From the NCBI GenBank assembly GCA_947179155.2, contig OX359282.1, positions 1,999,001 to 2,063,000 on the forward strand: 64,000 bases of DNA. The letters are read 5' to 3'. Under the pieces are notes generated by a model. The model saw only the letters and a list, made by a program, of their open reading frames with translations, did no database searches and was not told the origin of the DNA. Source of the DNA: Hedera helix. Lineage: Eukaryota > Streptophyta > Magnoliopsida > Apiales > Araliaceae. Both the position numbers and the translations under genes were made by a program. Shown here in pieces: positions 12,101 to 27,100 of this stretch (positions are counted from its first letter, which is position 1; each line of letters begins with the position of its first letter).

Positions 12101-15100
12101 TGCTCCCTAAGACCAAGAATACTAGGATGTCTCACACCATCATGTTTCTTACGAAATTCTTGAAGCAAATTCCTCATTTTCAAGGCTTCTTCCATGTAGT
12201 TATCCTACAGAAGAAATTTTAAATAATTTGATAGCTGACAGAGAGATCCAAGTGACCCAAGCAAGTATAAAAACACTGTACCTGATTCATATCTATAGTT
12301 TGCAAGCCTTCTCCACGTGTAAATATAATAGCATGATTCTGACTTTCTGGTTTTCCTTCACCCAAGATAGCAGGCCCCGGAAGCTTTATTCGATAAATAA
12401 CCTGCATGCAAAGATCATAGCAAACATTTGGAAGATGTATCGGTCAACAAAATTACAAAGCCATCAGGATACATGTTATATTCATGGGACCCAAATTACT
12501 TGTTTCTAGGACACTCCTGTTGTATTCCCTACTTTTGAATGTCCAATAAATCCTAAATAAGGCTTCTAACCTGCCAAAAATTCAGTAAAAGATATTTCTA
12601 GGAAATTGATGTCGCTACCCAATTACAAGACTTGTGAATTTGCAAAGCCTGGTTTGCTGACCGATCCAGCAAGCATTCAAATGCATTGCCTGAGCTCATG
12701 GTAAGAAAACTACTAAATCACTTGTGTTTTAAGATACTTCAAACTTTCTCTTTCCACCAATGTCTGAGCTCCAGTTGACACAGTCTCGCACTAGTTTTAT
12801 CTCTCTCCAACTCTATATTAGATGCAAATCAGCTCCCTGTACTGTCCAACCTCCAAGGGAGGATTCATCATGTTTCTGCACTACGATTCCCCTCAAGAGA
12901 AATTTCAAATATAGTACCAAATTATTGCAGTACTGCTCTGCTCTCAACCCACTTTCATGAGCTGACCCCAAGAAGTTTACTGCATATCTTCAAATCTTGC
13001 CTACAATGGTGCGTTGTGAACGTTACATCTAAGAAATTTAGCATGGAAAGTTTGCTATATGCTTCTCTTGACACATTACAATAATAGTATAAAATAATAC
13101 GGTTTTATGGACATTTGCTCCAATTTCTCTCACTAGAGATTTCATTCTTCTCTTCCCTATATTCTACCCAAAAAAAAAAACTGTCCTCTAAACCTTGGAT
13201 TTAGTTAGATCTAGCTAGATTTAGTTCAAAAGGCGAGCATCATTCAACTCATTATATTCACAAAGTTGGAGATTTAGATTGTAATCTACAATCATATTTT
13301 ATTCACTATATTATGCAACTTTAACCTTTCGTCACCGAATGCATTTTGTAGTTCAAAATGCATTGAAATGTTAATATTAATGACTTGAAAGTAAGAAAAT
13401 TATAAACTATGCTATCCTTAAACAAGTTAGATGCAACTCCTGGAACAAACTCATTTGAATAAGGAACCTAAAATCAGAAACTAGCTAATGTTCAAAAGAG
13501 ATTGAAATCCTGCCATGTGCAACATAGGTGGAATTTGGGGAACTCCCTCTCTATGTTACTCTCTTTCTTACTCGCTCACACAGACACTACTAGAAGGCTA
13601 TGCAAACTTTGAACACATCAAAAAGACCTTGGATCTATCTTCTCTTGAATCTATCCACCCAACCAGTACCCACAGAACCCCAAAGTTATGGAATCGCCTG
13701 TGGTACCACATTGAGGCTATATTTGGCAACATTAAGGCTAAAGGAACTGAAATCCAAGTGCCATAATGAAGAAAGAATATTAACTTAATGAAGGTTTGAA
13801 GGACAGGAGAAAAACGGGTAGGGGAGGCATTACAGTTAACCACTGACTAAATCATTATTGACAACTGACAAGATTTTTTTTGGTTCCGTCGACTGAAATT
13901 GAAGTGCCTATTACTACCAACACTTCCAGCATGATTGCTGCGGGTAGCTTGGAGTCAAATTGAATTCAGCTATCATTAAATATTGAGCCACGTACACATC
14001 CCTTTCATTTTAAAAAAAAAAGATAAATTTTTACCTGGTCCAAATTTTGTCCTGGCTCAGAAGAATTTGACTTCGGCATAGCAGCCTTCACCAGAGCAGA
14101 ATAATACACCTTCTGGTTAACTTTTTTTGATCCATCTTTGCTAGGCTCTTCAACCTCATCAATATAAGCTACACGGAGAGATGGGTACCTGCCGATAAAT
14201 AAACAAACACAGGTTCTAAGTTATATAAAGTTATAAACCAGTCAATACCTCGGCAACACAAATAACTTGACACGTACCCTGTCATAAGCCTTAAAATATC
14301 TTGTGCGCGAGGATCACCAGACCGCTTGTGAATCCCATATTGCTGGCATGATACCACATATGTAAACTTCATATCAGCAACTGCTTGACATTGTGTCCAC
14401 AGTGACCGCTCTCCTTTCATCTGATCCTCATTTAATTCAATAGCCTTATAGCCTTCCATTAGGTCTGATCAAAGGCAACCAACAACCAACATAACATTAA
14501 TATAATTAATTGTTAAGAGCAAAAAGATTATTCTTACAAATTATGAAACAAAGCACGGTGACATGCCATAAGACCAAGTACCTTCATCTTTCGCCATATC
14601 AAGGAAGGCCTGAAGTTCCAAAGCTTTACGATAATACATCATACCTCTTACTAAAAGTAGTAAGAATGTATCAGTCAACTAAAAGCAAAAAATTGAATGT
14701 GCTAAAAAGTTTTTTAAAAAAAAAGATCTTGGAGAGTACCCTGAATGGCCTGTTTGTGAGTTTTAATTTTGGGGGCAGGGAAGGGGGATGGGAAGGGGAA
14801 ATTGTTCTTTCCAAAAAAATTGGAAAAAAGAACTTTCCCTTCCTTTCTCTTCCCTCCCCTCCAAAATAAAACTCACAGACTCTAAGCCAACTCCCACCAC
14901 CCCCTCCACAGCCCCGCTGGAGGGTGAAAAATGAAAGTCCATACATATGCATGAAGACACATGCATACCAGTTTTAGTCAGAGTCTGGCCTCTGTATGAT
15001 GCCCAAAGCCGTAAATGTTCTTCTAATTCGGCTGATTCTCTAAGTCCTTCTTCACTGTTGCACTTCACCCGCTCAAGAAAATTGTTCCATTCATCTACAG

Positions 15101-18100
15101 TTGATTGACTGTTAGTCCAATACCAAATAAAAAAGACAGACCTCTACATAGAACCTGCACTAAAAAAACCAAACCTGGAAAAATCTTCTGCAAGTAAAAG
15201 AGAATAGAAACCCCATCTTCATTTGGAACTTCCAAATCATGCAATGAGAATAGAACTTCCTCCGTGTAATAAGGAGTCAGAACACTACAAAGAAAAAGTT
15301 ACGTCATGTATACTACAAATAAAAACAAACCCTAAAGCTCATTAACTAGCAACAAGATATGATAATAATACACTGGCTCATGATACACAATACCCATATG
15401 CTCAGACATTTTAATAGTAATATCATATTAAGTCCCCTATATGAATGAAAATACCCATAATAAAACATTTTCTCGACATGAGTCGATAAAAATCTGTGTG
15501 TGTGTGTGTGTGATAGAGAGAGAGAGTATATATCCATTGCTATGATTCTAAGTCTATGTCCTGACTAAGTTCATAAAGCTAACTATTGACATATTTCCAA
15601 GAAAATTGGTAACGAAAAAAGTTAATAGAAAAGAGTTCAAATAACCCAACCCACAAAGCGAAATTCTAGGAAAATGCAAGCCGCAGACAAAACTTGAACA
15701 GACTGGCTTCTTTTCTTTTCTTTTAAAAATAGAAAGAATTTAAAAGACTTACGAAAAAGAAAGCATATTGCGGACTTTGGGTGCTGAAGGCATGTCCATA
15801 AACAATGAATTGGAGAAGAAGGATATGCGTCTTCTAGCTTCCAGGTTTGATGGTACATCCATCGCAGATTCCTTTACTGTGAGTAACAGATACAGTCTCT
15901 TAATCTGTAAAAGACGAAGACAAAGAAAAGCATGAGTTTAAAATGAAAACCCATACTGTGACAACTATTACCAAAGTAGACCACAAAATTACTCTCTCTT
16001 TCCAAGCTTCAGATTCTGGAGTTGGGAATTTGATTGCTCCAGCAGATGCGAATAACTGATGTTGTTGATCAAGTGGGGTCATCCCCTCATGTCCTGACCC
16101 ACCATGAATTGAATCTGCCAAACTATAGATGATAACAACATTAGTTATTACATCCAAACCGTTAAACTAAAGTTACAATATAATCATGTGCAAGCATTTA
16201 CCTGGATATATGATCTTCCATCATTATATCTCTCGTCACAACCTCTAACATGTCCTGGAAAAGAATCACAACTTGATCCCTGTCCTCCTGCTTATTCTCT
16301 AACTGTAGAAATCAACTAATTAAGTTTACGATTCTGCATAAATTTCATTTGAACAACTGGAAATATTACTTCAACATAATTTACGGCACTTGAAGACTTA
16401 CAAGGTATTTGATAAGCTTAACCAAGTGATCATAGAGGCTAGGAAGAGCACTCATTTTGTATTCGCTTAGTAGATCACCCACACCAACGTGCTTGTCAAC
16501 TTCAGTAAATATATAATCAATAACCCTGAAACGAGCCAATGAACAAATTGATAAGAAACAAGAAAAAAGAGGAGCACCAAAAGAGACGGTATGATAAACA
16601 TTTATAAAGACATATCTTAAGTTCTTCTCTGATGAATATTATCAGAAGAACAAAAACTTACGCCGTTTCACGATCACCTTCAACCACACCTTTAATGATG
16701 TTCTGAAATGAGGCATAGCACTCGCGAACAGCACACGACATATAATTGTCAGCCTCAATCCTTTTTTTCAGCTCACGGTCCTTCCCATTGCTGTCCTTGG
16801 CCATGTCCAAAGCAATTGGGATCTGTTCAATAAGTGCAGGATGACACAGGGCCATCAGAGATTCAAAATATGCAGAAAAAAATTATATGGATAAACAGTG
16901 ATTAAAAATATTTAATCCTTCACACCAAAACTGCTAAAATGATGAAAGAAAAATCTGGTTTGATTAACATAACTTAGCTTAAAGTCTTAAAGCTTGCCAT
17001 CCTTCTTTGAGTTTAAAAGTACGATATGAAAAATATAATAGAAGAAACACAATACTAAGTAACAAAGAAAAAATAGTTGATCATTTTTTTTCCAATTCAG
17101 AAAGTGTCATGTCAGAACCAAACAATATGTCAATATTATAAGATCAACACCAAGGAGATCTTTCGAAATCTAAAAAATTGAGTGAAAACTATTTACAATA
17201 TCTACTTTTTAAGTGTCTTGTGTGTTGGAAATTAAGTCGACACACAAGCTTTAATGTGAAAAACTCTTAAAGGAAAAAATCACAGATCAAACACCAAATC
17301 TCAACAATATCGATAATAATTGATTTACAATAATCCTCCCAAGTTTTACGACCTAAAACTTGAGATTGCATAATACCGCAAAACCCTCCCTCCTATAATA
17401 CAACTTTTTTGCAAGAAATATAAAAATTGCAAAAACCATCTCCCTCACACAAAAACACGTATTGACCCAAAAGGTTAACCTATTAGTTCTATGGTCCATT
17501 AGAGTATATATGTCCTCAATATTTCTCCTTATCATTCAATATGGGACTTTATTATCACACGGTACCTCAACAACTTACCCCTTAACGCGTGATCTCTCCA
17601 TCCACATTGACACCAAGCTACCCCTTGAAATTTTAACCATACTCTTTTGGAGCATTAACCTGTCACACTTCTAGTTGACGAGCCACCATCTTTAATATCT
17701 TTTATTTGATCTATCAAGACCCACTGTCAAGCCCATCAAGTCTTTATCTGATAAGACTTATCTCTCAATATCTCTTGTTTGATCATCATTATAACAAACA
17801 TCGAATCTAACTCTTTCAAACTACATTCTCTTTATTTGCCGCACCAATGCGACTAATACCCCTCTAACTTGGATCCAATTAACCTAACTTTTGATACCAC
17901 TTGTTGGGAATTAAGTCGACGCAAACCAAACAATATAAAATAAAGAGAGAAAAACATAAGATTTAATGTGAAAAACTCTTAAAAGGAAAAAATCACAAGT
18001 CAAACTCTGAATCTTCACTATATCAATAATAATGGATTTACAATAATCCTCCCAAATTTTACACTCCAAAACTTGAGGTTCCATAATACCGCAATATAAC

Positions 18101-21100
18101 TTTTTTGCATAGACTAAAATTTGTAAAACCCTGGGAGAATATAACTTTTTTGCACAGAATATAAAAGTTGCAAAATTCCTCTCTCCCTCAAACAAACACA
18201 AAATTCACTCACCCCCTTTCTCAACTCTTAAGATGCTACACTACTTTTGATTGTGTTACCATTCAACAACTAAACATAAATCTCTATTTATAGAGTACCC
18301 ACAGCTTTCCTCTTCCTTTTCATACTAGCAATTATTTTTTTAATAGAATTCGAGAAATATCCCAACAGTGTGGGTTGTAGACAACCCAAAGCTTAATTAT
18401 TTGGTTCATAAGAAAACATGTCAGTTATTTATATTAACCATCTTTCTTTAAAATGTATTATAGTCTTCTACTATAATAGACTGAAAATTGTACAACAGAA
18501 ACTGTTTGCTTTCTCGATTACCCATTGGCAATGAGCCAGATTGATCATATTTAACTTTTCTCAATATCAAAAGGAATTTACAAGGCATTTCTTTTATCAT
18601 ATTAAATCAGTAGCAACTATTTTTCTAGCCCTAAGAATATTTGTCTCCTCACCAAAACGGGGTTTGATGAACTTCTCACCATTCGATCATAAAAGTTAAT
18701 GTCATCTGGGATGCATCTTTTTGATAGTACATAATTCATGATTGGATTACGCAATTTCAAGATCCTGTTTACATAATTGAGTTACCCAATCTTAATAGCC
18801 CGTGAACCAAGTGGGAGCCTAAGTCAGCAATTACATTTATATAAGCAAGATAAGATCCAAGTCAGAATTTCATCATGGCCTCTTACGTACATCTTCACAC
18901 GGGGTTGTTTTGGTCCCAATTTCTCAACTTTGTTGGCAAAATTAGTATTTTATTTTTTATTCAAAAAAAAGTAGGCAATAGCAAAAAGAAGTGCATGTTA
19001 GTTGAAATATTTTTTTTTGTCACTATGCCCATATATTTATTATTATATAGTAACTAACTAAAGTAATCTTGAAGATGACTTCCGCAAATAATGGTCATAC
19101 AGTTTAAGTTTCATTTTGACACTAATGGAAGTTGATTAATCATTTCTTCTTTTACTAAGTTTTCACAAGTTCTTACGTGCACCAGATGCCTCCGTATAAT
19201 TTTGAAAAAGAACAGAAAAACACCATGATAGTGGTCATATATAGCCCACAAAATAATTAGCTCAACAAATCCCAACATCATTCAGTTATGTACTAGTTCT
19301 CAAATAATAATTATTATTATTATTTGCAACTTGAGAGTTCATAATGAAGGCTCTCATATAATTGTTGAGCCCAACTTGACCCAAAAGCTAAGCTTAGGTT
19401 AGCTTAAGTTGATAGGTCTAAGACCAACCTTTTATATTAAGTCTTCAACTTCACACTGATACCTGCTGCAAGTCAAACTCAAAAGCAATGATAATGAACT
19501 AGAAACAAACCTTGCTAGCAAGCAAAAATGGAGGCCATTGTATGAGGTCCAAGTCACGGTCAGCCCAATATGGAACAAGCAACAGGTCCATTTCCCTGAA
19601 AATAAAAATAAAAATAAAAAACTAAGCAATAATTACAGAGAAAAATAACTTCTAGACGAATTCAAGACTTTAAATCCAGTAACAGGAGTCAACAATATCA
19701 AAAGTGATTTTTCTTTGAGGGCAGTTTCCTGAAGCAGTATTCATGTCTGGTACCTATTACTAATAAGATCTTCCTCTCTAAAACTAGTAATTATTTTGTT
19801 CCACAATTGAGCAAATCTTGCAGCTTCTTTCTCTTTATTGGATGGGATCTGCAACAATCATTTAGCACAAAATTCATAGTAATGAGTTCAGTTTTTTAAG
19901 GGGAAAAACAAGAACACAATATGAATCATCGAAATTGAAAAACAAATAAATACAAGAGAGAAATTAACCGCGGCAAAATTGCGTGACAAGGTGGCCTTAA
20001 GTCCTTTCTTCCTAGCTGGCTCATTTTTTTCCTCTGGAATTAAACAGGCATTGAAAGCACCAGGCAAGGATTGAAACCGAGATCTTAGCATTCCCAAAGT
20101 TCGAATCTGGAAGCCACGCAGAAGTTCTTAGTTGTGCAACAACAGAAGCATTAACAAGGAAGTCAGGGTATTTCCTCATTTTTTATATGGTAAATAGAGG
20201 AGAAAGTTATGAAAGCATATTGTGTGAATGCTCAAAACCATCCTCACATCCAAACATCACATCAATTATGTGTGGTGAATAGAAAACTTCATGGAAGAAA
20301 GGGAAGTGAGAAGGAGATTTGAACATTTTTAATGCCTACAAACAGTATATTATTTTGGAAATGTTCCATTAACCATATGATTGAACTTTTCAGTTTTGAT
20401 AATAATTTTACAAGAGAAAAGAAGTAACACTTGCAAATTCCCACTCCACTGGGGACAATATCTAATAATTCACCTTCAATCAGATCAGTGCGTTAGACCA
20501 GGGGTCAAAATCATGATATTGGTTAATTCTAGAAGCAGTAGGGTATCGATATTCGTATCAGGCGATATGCAACAAAAAAACTATATATAGCATAAATTTT
20601 GAAATAAGAAATACTGAAAAAGAATAAGCAAAATAATGAATTAAATACATGTAAAGTTGTCATTTAACACATAACATTAAGTCATATGGTCGTATCTTTT
20701 GGACTTGTTAACATTTTATTGTGATGTTGTAATTTCCTTTTATATGGTCCATATACCAATATCAGACGATACCTTGCGTCTTATCTGATACCTTTACATA
20801 TTGTTAAGTAACCAACTCATCTAAAAGCTTAAGCTGTTAGAGAGAGGGCTTGCAATGTATATCATGCTAACACATATCAACCAATACCATTACAATTGGC
20901 CATAACCATATGTATCACACGATACTTAGAACCATGGTCGGAACAAGTGAACCATTTGTTATATAATATGTTCTTATATGAAGTCTAACTTTCTATAGTG
21001 ATACTCTTTAGCTTCATCCAGATAAACTACTAACTGCCTCAAAATCTCATGCAATAGAATAATTCTTCAAGAGAACTACCGTCTCAGCAAGATGTTAAGA

Positions 21101-24100
21101 ACAAGACCAAATAATGCATGCCAATTCTATAATTCTCTTGCCTTTTAATTTTTTGCAAAATGATTGACTAACCAGGTTATCTGCTAACTTTAGCTGAGAC
21201 CGTTAGTTGAGGATTAATACACATATTCTAGACGATGTGGTCCTAAATCCAAAGCCCATGCTTGCTTGCAGTTTCCATTTGATTATTAGGGTTAATTTAT
21301 ATATTTATAATATTATCTTTATCACTATAACATGTGTGCTATGTGCAGGCAGAATGATGAATCACATTCTCATTAATTTTGAATTGTTCGGTTGCCTGGG
21401 TGTATGGAACTTTATTTTGGAGTGTTGAAAGAGGAATGGGAGTGCCCGCCTCCATGGAAAATCTATTGCTCGTCCATTTTATTGGATGAGGATGCTTTAA
21501 TAGTGCTCGGTCTTCTCTGCTTTGTAAGTGATCTGGTGTAACATATCAGTCCCACATCAGTTAATATAGGATATTTGAGTGTGTATATAAGGACTCAAGC
21601 TGCTATCATTTAGTTATGACCTTTTGAGCATCCTAAGAGGACCCAAAAAGATATTATTGAGAAAGCGAATTGTGTCTTATTGTGCTATGATTTGATTAGG
21701 ACTCGAAATTTTATCCGAATCTAAAGAAGAAAAATTTTAACCAAGGAGATCCTTACCAAAAAAATAAAAACCCTCTCATAAATAGAAGAGAAGAAAAGTT
21801 TTAGGATAATTTGCAGTACTCTAATTTAACTCTATTTTTATAGGCCAAGTAGAGAACACATCTATGCTTATAACCGATGTGGGACTTTGGGTATTACATT
21901 GAATTATTTCAAATACGAACATACTTAACTATCACAAGATACCAACAATCAAAATAACTCCCGAATGTTAACGAAAATATACAAAAAAAGATACAAATGA
22001 ATAAGGTCTCAAAAATACAGTTTTCTAAATGACGAAATATCATATAACTGATATAGGGAATAGAACCATAGTTGTCAAAACTTACGATACGCGATACATA
22101 TCTTACGATATGATACGATACGGAGACAATTCGATACGTATCACAGGGTAAATCTAAAATAATACCATATCTCACGATTCAATTATAATTCAATTACGAT
22201 TAGATACAATTCTTACGATACAATGCACGATACTTTTTAAAAGTAACAAACTCGAAAAAAAATTCATGTAGAACAAAAAGACTAAAAACAAAACTTTTAA
22301 GCCTTTTAACATTTCAATTGAAGAGATTTTCTAACACAAACATATTCTATATCGTTTCATGAGTCTTTAATAACTTTTTAGAGTATTATATCTAATTGAA
22401 AATGTAGCTCTATTTTTTCCATATCACTTTTTATAAGCAGATATATAAATCTTCACTCGTTAATTTAAATTATTCTATTTTGTTTTATAGATTAAAGATG
22501 AATACGAATTTTTATTTTTTCTTGTTACTTGTAAAGATTACTGAAATAATATTAATAAATTAATTTTAGAGTATTTTGGCTACTGTTTAACTTTAAAATT
22601 TATTTTTAGTCTATAATAATATTTATTAGACTACTTTTATATATACTTATGTAGTCAAGCTTGTGTTTTATATGTTTAAATATATATTATTACATTTTTT
22701 ATTTTGTTTTCGTATCTTACGATACGATACGATACAATACTACACAATACAGAAGTTTTCGATACACGATACGATTCACGATTTGACAACTATGAATAGA
22801 ATCACAGTCAAGAAACAAAGTACGTAATATCTAGACTTAAACGAAGGAAAATAAGAATTTGATACAAAACAATTAAGCGAATACCAAATCCTAAATGATT
22901 AACCAACAAACAAATTAACACAACGAGAGTATCGCTGAAGAAGTACACAATCTTTACGAATTAAACTAAAAGAAAAAAAATTCAAATTACAAACTAAAAT
23001 TTCAAGAGTGTCAAAGGAAAAAGTAACAAATGACGAGATATGACACCATACTGATCATGTCTACATCAAACGAGGCTTATTTTCAAGCCAAGGATTTTAA
23101 GATAATTCAAGGAAGTTTAATTTGCAGCAATTCATGGACCAAACAAGCAGCCCAAATCAAGCTAATTAAGTTCCTTAAGCTAACAAGATGTGTGGCAGCT
23201 TTAATAGGCCAATTGGACTGGCCCAAATCAGTTTTAAGCAAGCAAGAAGCAGTCCAAAATAAAGAAAGGAACAATGGCCTAACCTAATAAGGATCTTGGT
23301 AAGGTTATAAAGCCCAAACTGCAGTAACTTCAAGCTCAAATTAGCAATAGGATTTTGGGCCTAATTCAAAAGGAACTTAAGTTTTTATTAAGTCCAATTT
23401 CCAGCAGTTTTATGAGATCAATTTCAATTCACTGAAGGAGCATGAGTAGTAATTGGCGGCAGGATTGATTTGAGGAATTTCAACGACAAATTCAAGGATT
23501 TCTTCAAGTCTACTCTCGGTAACTTAAACTATCCTAAGCTGACTAGAATTCATGGCAATCCAAATCATGGAAGGAGTAGCGAATACACGGCATTACAGTT
23601 AATATCTTGTGCGGCAATCCTTTTTGGTTCTATAAGGAATTCACGGGTACAAACAATAAAAATGCAGCAAGGTAGTATAACTAATTAGGAATTCAAAATA
23701 CTTATGTAAATAGGATTTTATTTCCTTAGTATTTCTAGTTTCCATGCAAAATTAATTTTTCTATGGTTATTAGAAGTTTTAATTAGTTTTGAATATAATT
23801 AGGGTTACTAGAATATTTTATGTATTAATATAAATAAGAACATAAGCTGATCATTGTAAATAACAAGTTATTCATTAATAAAACTGTGAGAGTGTTCTCT
23901 TTTGGTTATTTACAAACTATCTAAACTTATCATAGTAATCTGTGGCGTTCAACTTATCGCAAGTGTGCCGTTGAGTCTATCAAGATATCACGAGTTTTGT
24001 TCAATATTTATGTGAGTTCGAATCAAATCATAGCACAATAAGACCCAATACGTTTTCTCAATAATATTTTCTTGGGTCATCTTAGCTCACCACAAGCTCA

Positions 24101-27100
24101 CCCAAAAAGTCATGACTAAAAGTATTAATGACAATTTGAGTCCTTATATACATACCCAAATATCCCATATTAACCGAGTCCCATATTAACCGATGTGTTA
24201 ATCATAATACAATAAGGTCCAATGCACTTTCTTAATAATATCTTCTTGGGTCATCTTAACCCACCACAGGCTCACCCAAAAGGTCATAACTGAAGTTATT
24301 AATGATAACAATTAGAGTTCTTATATACAGTTATACACATCCAAATATTCCGTATTAACTGATGTGGGACTGGGTATTACATCTGGACTGACCATAATGC
24401 AAGGCTTCTCATAAATAACTATTCATCTTTAGCTTTTCCTTTGCTTCTTTATGAACCTCTATCTTGGGTGGCTTTAGGGTAATTTCTATTTCTGATCTTT
24501 CTAAAAATTGGAGGGCTGCTCTCTTTTGAGTATTTTCTTCTTTTATTCCTCTTCTTATAGGACAGGTGGACTCTGGACTGCTTGTTCCCCTTTGCTTGCA
24601 TTATGTCTTTTCATCAAACAAAATTTTCTTTTTCCCATATATATATATGTGTGTGTGTTACTTAGGAATTTTGTTAGTTTCTTTTTCTTGGATTCCAGTA
24701 TTTGATTGCCTATAGTATAGAGGAGATTAGAAATGTATTGGATGATTAGCTTTGATGATTGATAATGGATTACTTTCTCTAAATTCTATATTCCCTCTCT
24801 TATTCTACTCTTCTATATCCTTTGCATTTTCTCCTCCAATATATTCTGTATCATTGTTCTAGCTTAAATGTACTATAAAATATCAATACTTCATAACCAT
24901 GACTAGCCAGAGACATCACTTCTTGAAACAAAAAGCAGAGAAGAAAAACCAGGTTAAGGACAAAGAAAGAAAGCTCAGCTAACCTCCCTTCTTGAAACAA
25001 GCAGAGAAAAAGCAGGTTAAGGACAAAGAAAGGAAGCTCAACAAACCTCTCCAAGACGTCGGAATGCACCATAGATACCACCAAACAATGTGGAGAATAT
25101 GGCATACCAGATCTGGGTATCCATAAAATAGACCTAAAACAAACTCCGTTAAAGAGATTATACTACAATAGGCTAACTGAAAAATAGGAAAGAAAGAAAG
25201 AAAGATGGATGGATAGATAGATAATAATTGCATAACCCATACAAGAATAATTGGAGCCCAAAGTGCTATCACAACACCGATATTGTTCTTTGCTGCAAAT
25301 AGGTAATTGCATTTATTATTAGGGAAAGAAAGGGAGTAAATAAAGAATCATGAAGCAAAAAAATACTACATGTTCACCAGGCTCGGTCATTTTCATTACC
25401 GCGGGGAAAAAATTCATGCCATTGATAGGTTAATATGTGGACACTCATGATAGCTTTTGTTGGACCAACAAGAGGCTTTATCTGCAATTGGAAAATCAGA
25501 ATGTTAAAACATATCAGAATTACATCAGGATTAATGAAACTTATTTTATTTCACAACAGAGATTCAGTATGATTGAAAAATCATAGTATCCTTTTCTTAA
25601 CAGCTAGTAATTTTTCACTAAATCAAATTCTTTCTTTTTCCATATTCACTTAAGATGGTAAGACTCTTACACCCCCCACCCCCACCTATAAAATAATAAA
25701 AAATAAAAATATATTTGCTGCAACAAAATTTTGTAACTAAATCAAAACTTACAACAGCTTTTGCAATAGGAAAATCATATTGGTTTCAAAATCACAGACA
25801 GTAATGTTTTTCTTATCAGTAAAATAGTTTCTACTGATTTCTATGCAATCCAGTCTGCAGACAGAATCACTAAGGAATCTTGGTATTATCCATTTTGACG
25901 GTCTTGGGACTCACATGCAAATGAAGGGGGAGATTTATTAAGATAAGATGTGAGTTGGCTCATTCCCGCACAAGTGTGTATTTTAAGGTTTAATATACAA
26001 GGTTGGCCTACAACCTATTAGCTAAAACTTTTGGGAAGTTGGGTTTCAACTATTACGTTTAGGCCTTCATCACGAACTCCAGTGGCTCCCCAACACTTAC
26101 TACAATCACAAGAAGCAAGAGAACGTCCCTTAGTCTCAGTGAAACTAGCAACTATTGTTTTAACTTCTAAGCAAAACTAAAACTCAGGCACGCACAAGTC
26201 AAATTCATTTCATTTACTTCTTTACTAGGACCAAATGAACTTCTCAAAATGTAACTATTTTCTCTTTGATATAAAGATGAGAAACATGAATAGCCAACAA
26301 CTCAAACATAGACCTCAATATACCACATTAAAAATGCACCCCACTTTAGGCACTCCGTCATAACAATCCAGAGTCGGCCTTAAAACATAAGGAAGATGAG
26401 GCAAGTCACTTGCATCAGTCTATTGTTTGGCCTCATCCGGAAGTTGTCTGATTTCAAAACTCAACAAGAGTATACAATATGAATGGTCATGAAATTATAT
26501 CAACAACGTCATCGGAAATATTTACATTCTCTAACCATTAGAGAACATAAAAGTCTCACCCAAAGTAGTGTCCTCCTAACATTTTCACCCATATATTAGA
26601 AACATTTAACCAAACTCAACACGTGGATGTAGTAAGAAGCTATATCCACAAATTTGTTGAGACGGATTGTAATTTATCTACAAACACCATAACCTGCTCA
26701 TTATATTACACGCACAAACCAAAACGAAAAAGGAAAAAATAAATCTAGCCCAAAGAATGGTAAACCTCAAGGCCCCATCTATAGAATAACCCCAATACAA
26801 ATAAACAGAAGATAAGTTACTGCTAATGTAGTTCTGCATTCCTTGTTTTTTCAGGTGGGGTTAAGTATTACAATTGATTTCTTTGGGATATAACAGCACA
26901 ATAAATCAGCTTAAATTAAGGAACAGAAGAGGCACCTCTAAGTAATAACTGAATGCCAACTTTGTCATTATAAGGAGCACCCAAAACATCGAGTATCTGA
27001 AAATAATATCAGGAATAATCATAATTCGAGCAATGTGTCTTGATCCTGATAACAATAGTCAGAAATTTCATCAAAAGGAACCTTACTTGAAAAGAGAAAA

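Larger units (their letters stand above)
21537..24381. mobile_element. 2.85-kb element with inverted LTR-like ends and TCTGG target duplication, CalS intron 20
   Basis: The left end TGTAACATATCAGTCCCACA and the next ~180 bp match the reverse complement of the right end (…CTGATGTGGGACTGGG TATTACA). Both arms include a TATATAAG-type box and a GACCTTTTG(A/G)G block. Perfect 5-bp flanks TCTGG are at 21532-21536 and 24382-24386. The TG...CA ends and promoter-like arms resemble LTRs placed in inverted orientation. A further partial arm copy ends at 21898 (GGGTATTACA) and another lies at about 23990-24180. The interior holds a hAT MITE and LTR-like sequence. No ORF of note. Confidence 0.65.

Noticed and set aside
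14671..15068. Glycine-rich ORFs around 14671-15068
   Set aside because: They arise from the G-rich hairpin in CalS intron 30 read through into exon 30.
20470..20960. Possible MITE with CGTATCAGGCGATA-like repeats in CalS intron 20
   Set aside because: GATAC/GTATC motifs appear at both sides, but I could not pair termini or find a target duplication.
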